From Syncephalis plumigaleata (taxonomy: Eukaryota > Zoopagomycota > Zoopagomycetes > Zoopagales > Piptocephalidaceae), in the NCBI GenBank assembly GCA_025201365.1, contig JAIXMF010000026.1:1-64000 (forward strand): DNA of 64,000 nt, written 5' to 3'. A model generated the notes under the pieces. It did no database searches and was not told where the DNA came from. It saw nothing but the letters and a program-made list of their open reading frames with translations. Position 1 is the stretch's first letter, and each line of letters begins with the position of its first letter. This document shows positions 34,729 through 46,160 of this stretch, in pieces. The translations under genes were made by a program, and so were the position numbers.

Positions 34729-35686
34729 TACAGGCTTTTTCCATCCAATTTGCGCAGTTAGCCTTCTGTTATTACGAATAAATAATGATGATGTTAACAC
34801 TTACAATTACCCTGTATTTTGGGGTGTAGATAGCGATAACTATCACGGATGTATTGTTTTTTGTTGTTTGGTTCCCTCTTGATCTTGTTCTTCATTGCAT
34901 GAACGTTTAGAAGGAATGGTACTTCGTTCAAATTGTTTTGGAATACGGCCTTTAGCACGAAGACCGTGAATAATCTGAATAAAATTCAGACATGCAGCCA
35001 TATCCCGATTCCATACACGATACTCAATAGCTACTTGTAATTACATGACATGGCAATATCCAACTATACTAGTACACTTGTATCGTCTACCTTATAGATT
35101 GATGATGATAGTTATCGCTATCAATAAATGATCCATTACTAATACTGAATTGTTATTATTATCATGCTATATCAATTGGCATTTCTATAATGATAATGGT
35201 GTTAACAATTGTGCAAATTTATCTATTAATAAACTACAAACGTTAAAGGATAAATGCGCAAATTGTGGTGCGGACACATCGTCTCCATAAGACATTAATT
35301 TAAAAAGTATATAATTCACGACGCCGCTTGCAATACTTTTGCGGTTGCATTGCACGTTTGTATGTTGTGACTTACCTAACCAGATATTCATACATATATA
35401 AGCTTCTACGAAGCATGTAAATTATAATAAAATAAGTTCCGTTTTGAAATAGTTTGTGTGTGTGTCCTATCGTTGTCCCTAGTCAGAGTTGGCTAGTGTT
35501 CTTTATACGTAGAGAGAGAAAGCTGTACGAGTATACAGTTAGGAAAGAGTTACACGACGGATTATTACGAGCGATTCATTAAGCCTAGTTACATTGCCGC
35601 CCAACGATCTAGGAGAAGCAACATGGCCACCCACGTCAGACCCGTCAATAACCCCCCGCCACAAAATTGGATGGAAAAACACTGTA
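34729..35686 (-). mobile_element. TIR transposon remnant with TnpB/Fanzor fragment and nested insert
   Basis: The left end TACAGGCTTTTTCCATCC begins at 34729; the matching end, ending CACTGTA, lies at 35667-35686 but is split from its inner part (AATTTGCGC side, about 35243-35265) by some 400 bases. Inside, the minus strand (about 35040-34843) encodes a C-terminal fragment with RVWNRDMAACLNFIQIIHGLR, close to the copy at 20.3 kb. Most of the nuclease is missing. A further TIR-like end, TACAGGCTATTTCCGATCC, lies just outside at 34690. The element is degraded and non-autonomous. Confidence 0.65.
35266..35666. mobile_element. Nested insertion inside the TIR of the element above
   Basis: The segment starts GTGGTGCGG, ends CCGCCAC and is flanked by AAATT on both sides, interrupting what is otherwise an intact terminal repeat in the 20.05 kb copy. 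The short imperfect inverted ends and likely 4-5 base duplication suggest a DNA-transposon-type insertion. It has no clear coding capacity. Family unknown. Confidence 0.45.
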
Positions 35687-35944
35687 TAGTTTTTTTTTTG
35701 CTTTTTTCCACGATTTGGATACAGTTCATACACGCGCCTTTTACATTTTGTTTTCCCTTATCGTGTGTATACGTGCGTGTACGTGTGTGTGCGTGCGTTT
35801 GTAGTCTCCCTAGTCAATTATTGTAGGATCGACTTGCTTGTGCGCTTAAACAAGTCGTCCCACTATTGTTATTACAAATACACTGGTGTAGCTTGTGTAG
35901 TTCAGAGTTAATTACACTAATCTAAAGAAGAGTAACGATTAAAC

Positions 35945-38900
35945 ATGGCTAAGAAGGCTCAGATCCAATCAACTAAGCAAGAAGCAACTATGCCCGCCAC
36001 TAAAGAGACGGTCGTTGCTGAGCATAGCGATACAGCGCCAGTGGAACAAACGAACGAGACACCATCCACTGAGGAGATATCAGACACGCGTAAGTAATAC
36101 TGTTGCATGAAGGATACATATATATATACGTGTAAATAGTGTAGCATACTAATCTATTACGTCAATAGCAGCTATTCCCGTATTCACGCTTAATGTCAAC
36201 CTACCATCTGGCACCGATCCATTTACTGTACAAGTGAGCACTCAGGAGTGTGTACAAGATATACGACAAGCGATTATAGAGTCTCCCGAAACGTGTATCT
36301 ATTCATGTTTCTATTTGGCATTTAATGGACAACGACTTAACGACTATACAGAGTTGGGTGCCATCGAGGCATTTACACCAGGAGATAGTTTAACACTAGT
36401 CGAAGGTAAGCAGCTCATAGGAGATAGAAAAGTATTGACGTTGTTATTATTTTATTTGTAGATGTGTACACTGAACGTGAAGCACGTATACATGTGGCAC
36501 GCTTACGTGACATGCTACAAGGACATGCCACTCGTACCAGTGCACTTGCAGTCGGTATTGATCCAGGTCTTTCCTGCTTCTCGGCAGTTACAGGAGAACC
36601 GAGTAAGTGGATAATATTGCGTGTATACATGTATAGACTATAGTAATTAACATGATCAATAGTTGTTGACGAGAAGGAACCAGAAGTGAAGAAGCCGGAA
36701 GGGAAAAAGGCAAACAAGAAAGCGGTTACTCCATCTACTCCTAAGATGAAGCCACACGCTTTCTCCGGCTATAACATGGATGTAGCACCGAAGGTGAATG
36801 GCATTATACCGAATAATGTGCATGATAAGCCTATTCCATGCTTGAATACATTGACGCTTTCTGGTTGGAATCCAGTGCCACATGCACGTCGTCTTCAAGG
36901 TAAATATATGCAACTATTGCTACTTGTATTACATTGATTCTAATTGGTATACTTCATCAATACTAGGTGATTTATTATACTTGTCCATTGTCACGCTGGA
37001 GGGAGAAACTTACTGCATTACTGCATCCATGGATGGTTTCTACGTTAATCAGTGCACTGAAACGGTATTTGATCCAACACCGAATGGTAAATACAAACTG
37101 CAACATTCTCTGGTTAAGCTGTTGCAATCGATATCATCCAAGTTCACTGCTGGATTTGATAAGTTACAAATGCATATCATTAATACGCATATGCTTGAGA
37201 ATGTTCCGATTGCCACTGCCACACCCGCCTATCCATGGTGTGTTGAACCGGTGAAGCCGACATTCGACGCCGGTCGTCCCACTGACACCTACTTGAACTT
37301 TGGTGCGGATGCAGCTGAATCACTACGCGATTGGAATGACGAGTTGCAAACTAGTCGTGAATTGCCACGTAGCACGATGCAGGATCGTGTGCAGCGTGAA
37401 CGTGCATTAAACAAGGTGCTCGCCGACTTTACAGATGCGGCAGTACGTGGTGCGGTATCGGTCGTTAACGGCAATGTGCCACCGATCAATCCAATGGATT
37501 CCTCTGATGTGCATATGTACATCCATAACAACATATTCTTCAGTAAAGGATTCGATGGTCGAGGTACATTCGAGCAATTGGGCGGTGAGATGGCGGCACA
37601 CGCAGCTACAGGTAAAGATTTGGAAGGTGTACGCATCTTGAACCAGCTCGACATCGAAGGACTTCATACGTTGGGCTGTGTGATCGTCGACTACAAGGGT
37701 CATCGTGTAGTGGCGCAGAGTATCGTTCCTGGTATATTCCGTCGCCAGGATGAGTCGTCGATTGTTTACGGCTCGATTGATGGTGGCACGACCATTGCAG
37801 CGGATGCGGAATTCCACAAGTTGGCCGGTCAACTAGCGAAGAGCTTGCATTATACCGAACATCAGTTGAAGGATGCCTCGGAACAGGAGCACACGCTCTA
37901 CACGTCACTCGAAACCAAGGGACTCATGGGTGCCGATGGACGTCGTTACCTGCTTGATCTCTATCGATTATTGCCGGTGGATGTGCAATTCCAAGAGGAG
38001 GAATGCGACGAGGAACAAGCCACGAAGAATGACCTTCCTGTGTATCCGCACAAGTTAACGCTATTACGCTCGGAACTTATCGATCTAGTGTGGGAGCATC
38101 GTCTACGTACCTGGGTCAACGAACGTGTTGCAAAGATCCAAGCGGAAAAGGAAGCAAAGAAGGCGCAAACAACTGAGGAAGGCAAGCAAGATGATGATGA
38201 TAAGGACGACGAAGAAGCTCAGGAATTACAAGCTGATCCTAAACCAGAGACTAACAATAATGAAGCCAACAAAGAAGAAGGAAAAGAAGAAGAGGAGGAG
38301 AAAGCAACATCGGAGGAGGGTGAAGTCGATCCCGATAACATGAAGATCGACATTAATGAATTCGAGTTCAATTTGAATCCTGATGCCTTTACACCTGCCC
38401 AGCAACTGATTGAAACGAGTCCTGACACCGAGCAGAAAACGGAGAATGTACGAGAAGCGTCGAAATTCCTTAGATCGCACATTATCCCATTGCTGGTCAA
38501 TGATCTCACCAGCTACCAAGTGACACCCATCGATGGCAATGCCCTTACTGTTGCCATGCATCGTCGCGGTATTAACATGCGCTATCTTGGTCGTGTTGCC
38601 ACGGCATTGGATGCAATTAACGACAAGCGTTTGGCTCATGTCAAGACGATTATCGTGCAAGAGATGATCGTACGCAGTGCTAAGCATATTCTACGTCGTT
38701 TGCTACAACCGGTATCGCCACGATGGGAATCCGATTGTATTGCACACTTTTTGAATTGCTTACTCGGTCGAGAAGTGAACGCTACACCAAAGGCGCAATA
38801 TCGCGGTGATGATTCCTCTTTGGACTACGTAAACTTGACACCTGCCTCGCTTGATGAGCAACTCGCCAAGGAGGTAGCTCTACGTTTCCGATATAAACTA

Positions 38901-40334
38901 GCGAACATTACACAGACGATTGAACAGGATATACGTAAACTACCGGTACTACGCGAGATCTGTCTACGTGTTGGTGTACAGATTGAGACGCGTGATTATG
39001 TGTTTACACCACAACGTTCTACCACTAGTGGAGGTAGCAAGCAACAACAACAACAACGTCAAGTGATGCAACCCACTTCATTTACACCGGGTGATATTGC
39101 CAATATCTTGCCAGTAGTTAAGGAGACACCCCTAAAGGTAAGTTTATAATAATGATTATGACAATGATAATGATTAACGCAATCATTCATTGTAATTAGA
39201 GTTTATTTGTAGATGAAGCCTTTGAAGCGGGTAAAGTAAGCTTGTCACAAGGTAAATACACTCTAATTGTAATATAGATGATACACTACTAATAAACGAG
39301 ACTAGGTAATAAGGAACTTGGTCTGGAATTGTTGATGGAATCATTGTCGCTACACGAGCAAATCTACGGATTCCTACATCCAGAGACTGCGCGTTGCTAC
39401 GCGGCACTCGCCTTGATTTATCGTCAACTAGGCGATAACGAGACAGCCGAGGACTTCCAACGACGTGCGGTGATTGTGGCCGAACGAGTTATTGGTGTAG
39501 ATCATGCTGATACCATTAACTATTACATGAATCTCGGTTTATTCGAGCATGCCCTTGGTAAAACACAATTGGCATTACGCTACCTTCGTCGAGCGATGGA
39601 TTGCTGGCGACTAGTCTACGGTGATCATCATCCAGATTCTGCCACTACCGATGTAAGAAGTGTAGATGTACTCGATTAGCTTTATTGATGATACTAATCA
39701 TAATCATGCTATTAGAATAATGTGGCAGTAATGCTGCAATCACTCAATGACTTTGAAGGCAGTCTAAGCTTTTTCCAGCGTGCACGAGACACGTACCAAC
39801 TAGTACTAGGACCAAAGCATATCGTTACCACTAACTGGTAAGTAATAGCACGATCGAATAGATGATTATATATTAAGTAACGACATCGAATAGTGTGCAT
39901 ACTCTTGCGAAAGCGTATGCATTATCCGGTGACTATAAGCTCGCGTTGAAATTGGAGAAATCCGCGTACAACACGTATCGTACAAAGTTGGGCGAAGAAG
40001 ATATGCGCACCAAGGAGAGTGCTATGTGGCTAGAGGAGTTCACGGCACGAGCTGTTGATTCGGTAAGCATGAATGCATTGAGACTATGCACATAGATTCA
40101 TATTGACGATGACGATGCTAGGCACGCAAGGAGAAACAGCAGTATCAGCACTCGTTATCCGGCCTACTTAATGGCGATTTATCAGAACCGATGACTGCCG
40201 GTAAACACTCGTCTCATAAGGCTGTTCATGGCGATATGCCCATTGACGATCTACTGGCATACATCAATGAGGCGGATGGTTCACGTAAGAAGAAGGGCGG
40301 CAAGGGAAAGAAACGCGGTACATCCACGAAATAG
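35945..40334 (+). CDS. CLU1: Clustered mitochondria protein CLU1/CluA
   Basis: Ten exons: 35945-36089, 36169-36405, 36462-36602, 36663-36899, 36967-39137, 39200-39251, 39306-39652, 39716-39837, 39894-40062 and 40122-40334; all junctions keep frame, giving about 1277 residues, the usual family length. Order: short charged N-terminus; ubiquitin-like CLU-N region (CFYLAFNGQRLNDYTELGAI); GSKG-type region with LSGWNPVPHARRLQGDLLYL; central CLU domain (FNLNPDAFTP, GINMRYLGRV, VQEMIVRSAKHILR); TPR-like C-terminus (ETARCYAALALIYRQLGDNETAEDF and repeats). CLU proteins bind mRNAs for mitochondrial proteins in the cytosol and keep mitochondria dispersed. An acidic insert with Lys and Glu runs precedes the main domain. 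A basic KKKGGKGKKRG tail ends the protein. Confidence 0.95.
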
Positions 40335-40895
40335 AATAGCTACTCTATAATACGCGGTATGATCGCATAGAACAAATGATGCCTGCATATATGAATTACG
40401 AAAATAGCAGAAAAATAAATATATGTCGACTCGATATCTCGTTTATTGTTACATAAAAGAGGCAAATGATTGCTAATGGAATATTCTGAAATGATGATGA
40501 TGCAGATTCAGACAATTGACAGAGCACACTGTTACACGACATGGCAGACATTAACAATGGCAAGTCAGTGTATATCCTATTGTTTAATTAGCATCAGTAA
40601 ATGTAGCATCTGTAATCAATCAATGAATAGTGCTGTCATACTGATAGATACTAGTAGTAGTCATTGTAGATTAGGTAAAAGTGTCTAGATGTGAATAATT
40701 CGATTGCGTATCTACTGTCCGATATTCATATGATTGACATGGCACAATTGCTGCCTGTTTGATGTTCATTAGGACAAAGGTGACATTCATGCATGGTAGC
40801 ATCATTCAGAAGCAATTATTGGATATGCGATGCTATCGATTTGTCTATTCTGTATGGCATTGTTGTATTACGACTATTCCACCTATAAATAAACA
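40335..40895. other. Intergenic between CLU1 and micro-exon gene
   Basis: No gene supported. It contains an AATAAATAT polyadenylation-type signal near 40413-40421 after CLU1 and a TATAAATA box at 40884-40891, which sits too close to the next ATG to serve it as a TATA box. Confidence 0.35.
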
Positions 40896-43800
40896 ATGCT
40901 AATCGATTCATCTTATCATCATCAACATCATCAGGTGTGTCTACTCTTTTTATTCTATTCCATACTCATTACTCCATTTCGTTGTTTGTTTCTCTTGCTC
41001 TTCCATTAGGACAATATCAACATGGAATCATCTGCTGATAACAATAATAACAATAGCCAGCCTATAGTCAATGATACAACATCCATATCATCAAATTCCA
41101 CTGGTATTTCTATCATCATCGTCATTATCGATACTAGTCAACATGCTAATCGTAATACTACTATCTAATGGTCTTTCTAATGACAATCAATAGATGGTAA
41201 GTCTATATCGTATGACATTGATTGCAATGCTAATGATGATGCCACATACGATGCTGTCAATCATAGTTGGTGAGTTAAACAACGAGTGAGCATGACATCT
41301 ATTGTGCTGACTGGAATGTAAATCAAAATCATATGTTACTATTATAGAAGCAGACGTAAGTTGATATTCTGTCTAAATAAACATACAACGTACTAATTGC
41401 AATACTCGTATGATAGGAGGTGAGTTGTGTATCATGATGATACTATGCCATACGCTAATTGGAATGTGGCAATCGATTCCCGTATGATTATCATGCATAG
41501 GGTTCTGTAAGCTACTAGTATCATTGTAATGAGCCATTTGATTCACGTATGATTGCATGTATTAGTGGGTAAGCGAGCACTCGTTGGAATGTGGCATTCG
41601 ATTCACCGATGATGACGTGTGCTAGATTGTAAGTGGGCGGTATTCTGATTGCAGTACACGTCATGCTAATTGCAATGGCACAATTGCTTCACTTGTCATT
41701 CCACACACACACATATATATATATATATATGACAGCATGTAGGTGATCATTTCGATCATAGCATACGATGTGCTCATTACAAGTTGACATGTCATGATAC
41801 GTGTATGATGATCTGTAACAGGATGTAAGTTGTTAGTCTAGCATTACCGTATAATGCACTAATAACAACAATCATCATCACTCTCTTCACATATGATTGC
41901 ACTAGTATGTAAGTGGGCATTTCCATACTAATGCATGGCGTGTTAATAGCAATGCATCACACACATATATATATATACACATAATAGATTGTAAGAAGTT
42001 AGCATTCCAGTCTTACTAGTTGATGTACTCATTACCCTATGGCATACAATTCACATATGATTACGAGTAACAGTATGTAAGTGATGATCATTGCAATGTG
42101 TGATCGATTAATTACAAATTGATTGATGATTCATGTATGCATCCATGTAACAGAGGGTAACTAGACATTCCTATCGTGATATGTGTGATGTGTTAATCGA
42201 AATGTGGAACATGGTTCATGATGGATGATTACACGGCATAGACCGTAGGTTGTCATTCTAGTGTCAGTATACGGCATACTAATCATAGTATTTATTTATT
42301 ATTACAAATAATAGGTGGTAAGTCATTATGATGACTATAGGATACGATATGCTGATTGTAGCATGATACATGATTGACTTGTAACAACACATGCAGAAAA
42401 AAGTAAGCTAGCACTCCAATAATAATCACAATAATCATAATGCGATATACAATTCATATACGTGTGTGTGTGTGTGTATGTTGATCACACAACATAGACG
42501 GTAAATTATCACGTGGACTACAATCCCACAATGTAGCTTACCTATGACTATGGAATACAATAGGCCGTAAGTTATTATTTCGATTGAAGCATACGAGACA
42601 TTAATTGGAGTGTGGAATACAATCCACATACTATCACGTACAACAGAAGGTAAACTAGCATTCTAATGACAATTGGACAATTTACTAATAGGAATGAGGA
42701 ATACAATTCACATATGATCGCACATAACAGGAAGTAAGTAGGTATAGCGCTCACAACGTACGGCGAATTAATTGTATTGTGGCATACGGCCACTTTTGAT
42801 TATGAATGGCAGTGGGTAAGTGAGTATAATGTCTACAACATACGATAGACTGATCATAGTGTACCATACAATTCCTGTATACTTACACATTACAGGAAGT
42901 GAGTTATTATATTGATTACGCATATGGTGAACTAATTGTAATTAATATATGATTATGCATACCAGGAAGTAAGATAGCATATTGATCATGGCATGCGCTG
43001 AACTAATCGAGATATGACCCTCGATTTCTACATGATTATACGAAACAGCAAGTAAGTCAACATATGCTTGGAGCATATCATACACTAATAATATATTATC
43101 ATGAAATCCACGTATGATTATGCATGACAGATGGTCAGTTACCTTGTGGATTGTGACGCATAAGCTCATTAGAATTTAACATCTGCCTTTTGATTATGAA
43201 TGGCAGAACGTAAGTTAGCATACCGATTTCACCATACGATGATTTAATTGTAATTAACATATAACTGCTTATGATTACGCATGACAGGATGTAAGTTAGC
43301 GTATTGATTATGGCATGTGATAAACTAATCATAATGTGATACTTCATTCCCATACGCTTGCATGTGACAGCGAGTAAGTCGGCGTACAATTGCAGCATAC
43401 GATAAATTAATATGATTCGTAATACACGTATGTTAACACATGGCAGATTGTAAGTTGGGATGACAATTGCAACACATGATAGCTTAATTGTAATTAATAT
43501 ATGGCTCACTAATGATTTCATGCTATAGGATGTAAGCTAGCACATCAGTTATACTATGCAATGGGCTAATCGTATTGTAATACACAATTTTTACACGATT
43601 TTACGTGGCAGCATGTAAGTCAATATGCCGATTATAGCATACGGTGAATTAATATGGCATTTGATACACACATATTTACACATGGCAGCTTGTAAGTCGA
43701 AACATGGGTTGCAGCATACGATGGATTAATATAGCATGTAACTCACGTATGATTATGCATGACAGATTGTAGGTTACCATATCAACTGTAGCATATGAGC

Positions 43801-44939
43801 TCATTAAAATTTAACATATGGCTTCTGATTATACCTGACAGGAAGTAAGTTAGCATATCGATTACAAATTATTGTGAACTAATCATAATGCTACGTCTTC
43901 TATATAATTATGAATGATAGGAGGTAGGATAGCATTACCACTACGACATGCAATGAGTTAATCGTAATGAATACAATCCATATGTGATTACAAATGATAG
44001 ATGGTAAGTTATTATTCGATGCTAATGCTGGACGAACTAATTGCAAGATGCCCTATGATTCATGTATGATTACATTTGATAGAAGGTAAGCTGACATGCT
44101 GGTTACAAGATGTGGCATGCTAATGGTAATGCCATTGAATGATTCACATAAAACTGCAAATGTCAGAGGGTAAGTCAGTATTCCAGCTAATTTACATAGC
44201 GTATTAATTATATTGTGGTGCACTATTGACTGTTGCTTGTGCATGAAAGAAAGTGAGCCATCATTCTGATTACAATCTACGGTATACTAATCATAATACG
44301 ATATTTACTTGTATCGTTATTATAGAAAGTAAATTAATATCCGAATGTTAATACATCATGCACTTATTCCAATGGAATGTACAATCCACGTATAATCATG
44401 CACAGAAAGAAGTAAGTTTTATCGTTTGATTTGGTCAAACATCTTGTCAAGCTAATCCATTGTTGTGTTTCCTAGTTGGAGAAAGCGAATCAACATGTAA
44501 GTTGATGTCACCATTACAATCTATGGTGTATTAATCGAAATATTACAAATGATTAACGTATGGCTGCATGATAGCTTGTAAGTTAAACGTGTCAGCTAGT
44601 AGACATGAAGCATTAATCATAGTATGACATACAACTCCCGTATGATCATGAATACTAGGATGTAAGCTAGCATTTTTAGCATTGATACATCGATCTAATC
44701 ACAATACAATTTACATCATCTAAACGATAGAAATAAGCAGTAAGTAATAATTCACAATAATCATATCCATACTGATCCATTATGACTACAGAACAAGACA
44801 AGGACATCATCAAGTAGATATTATAGGTATTCAAGTCAAGAATGGATTGGTACAAGACCCTCATTTAGTGTCCATGCCATTCAAGTCATTATTCCTTGGA
44901 CCAGCAATATATCTACAAGATCATTCAATCATTTATTGA
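40896..44939 (+). CDS. Micro-exon coiled-coil gene, about 47 introns
   Basis: Predicted exons: 40896-40934, 41010-41103, 45 tiny exons and a terminal exon 44792-44939; about 148 residues. Thirty-nine tiny exons are 3 bases. Exceptions begin at 41348 (8 bases), 41501, 42397 and 44406 (6 each), 44476 (21) and 44738 (2, uncertain). Three-base exons begin at 41194, 41267, 41417, 41566, 41626, 41736, 41822, 41906, 41988, 42074 and so on, every 60-110 bases, to 44659. Each intron has a GTAAGT-like donor, a CTAAT/TTAAT-like branch site and an AG end. The 8-base exon sets phase 0; the 41 exons from 41417 to 44661 are all multiples of three with no stop. The product has an Asn/Ser-rich start, a charged amphipathic helix (heptads with I, M, L, L) and a C-terminal tail. 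Family not recognised. The joint at 44730-44740 is doubtful. Confidence 0.6.
41197..44791 (+). repeat. Diverged intron array, period about 80 bases
   Basis: The introns of the micro-exon gene are related. Common blocks include GTAAGTTAGCATA at the 5' end, GCATACGATGAACTAAT in the middle and CATATGATTATGCATGACAG at the 3' end. Introns starting 43134 and 43769 are near copies, as are 42969 and 43291, and 43374, 43615 and 43692. Lengths are 52 to 107 bases, mostly 70-85. Some contain CA/TA or TG microsatellites (41700-41730, 41960-41980, 42461-42479). Confidence 0.8.
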
Positions 44940-46160
44940 ATAAATATGTCGTATTTTGACCATTATAATTAACATAATAATAATGCTTTATCTTGCTCCA
45001 CATCTTCTGAAGCTATCCATTTCAGCTTATTGCTAAACATAGACATGCATTCGAGTATTACACCTGCACAGTACTAAAATGATTGATAGAAGCCTGAATA
45101 TACCGAAATAATGAACGACACCTCCATATAAAGAAACCAATTCTACGGGCAATGATTCAATAGCATTGTTTGTCAACATAGTTTAATGACATACGGCATT
45201 GTTAATGCATATTTATTGCATATTGCATAATGCATCATTACTACTACTATTATTATGGTGTATCAATTGACTTACATACGATATACTTTTTAGAACAGAC
45301 TATAAACATAGAAGGACATACTAGATGTAAATAGAAAATCTTCCTCTCTAGCCTAAAAGCTTTTCATATAACCGATACAGTCGATTGACCAAAACTCCGG
45401 CAAACCAATCAGCACATTGCCATATAAAAAACCCGTTTAATTGAATCGAGTATTGTTGCCGGTATAACCAGCATCCACATCATCAAACACCAACTGCAGC
45501 TTTGTCTTTCTTCTTTTCACTTCACATTTATATTCTAATTGTTTCAAAGCTACCATCTTGACGGTATACCGCCGTGAGTCTTGCACTGTTGTCTTTATTG
45601 TATCCGTAACTCAATTCTTGGCTATTCAGCATACGTCTACTCTCCTTTTCCTTTCTCCTTCATCATCTCCTACTTACCGCTACTACTACTACTAATAAGA
45701 GTAATAGGTGTCTATTGCATTATTGTTATTGTTGTTATTGTTTCTTGTTGGTGTACGCCCGTGTAGCACCACTTGCGTGACGATAAATATTTACCGACTA
45801 TTGTTCTATCACATATAGTTGTATTGGAAACTATCTCTCTCTCATTTGTTGGCATCTTACATTCTGGCTTGTAGTCTATCGTCATTTCACCGTGATTCTT
45901 AAGCATTAAACATATTGCAATATAAACGGTGCCTGTACTGGTGGAATACTAGTCCTAGTACACTTGTTACTTGTTACTTGTTACTCGGGGCACCTCAACG
46001 TTATTGGTGTGTTTCAGTGAAAGGCGTGTACTTGCCAAGTATTTGCCTTACTGTTCAACTTTATCTGTGATACACCTCGCACAACCGTAACACGAGCAAG
46101 CAAGCAAGCAAAGCATTATTCGATCCACTCTGAGTAGTTTCAATTAATATCCGATTAATC
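44940..46160. other. Intergenic before RhoGAP gene
   Basis: About 1.2 kb with no supported gene. Pyrimidine-rich patches (CTTTTCC, CTTTCTCC near 45645-45665) and TTGTTACTTG repeats near 45965-45985 may belong to the promoter and 5' leader of the next gene. Confidence 0.35.

Noticed and set aside
41197-44791. Regular spacing that could suggest a CRISPR-like or satellite array
   Set aside because: The similar parts are diverged, carry donor, branch and acceptor signals at fixed ends, and the pieces between are 3 bases, not spacers of 30 or so. A plain satellite would not keep frame across 6- and 21-base pieces.
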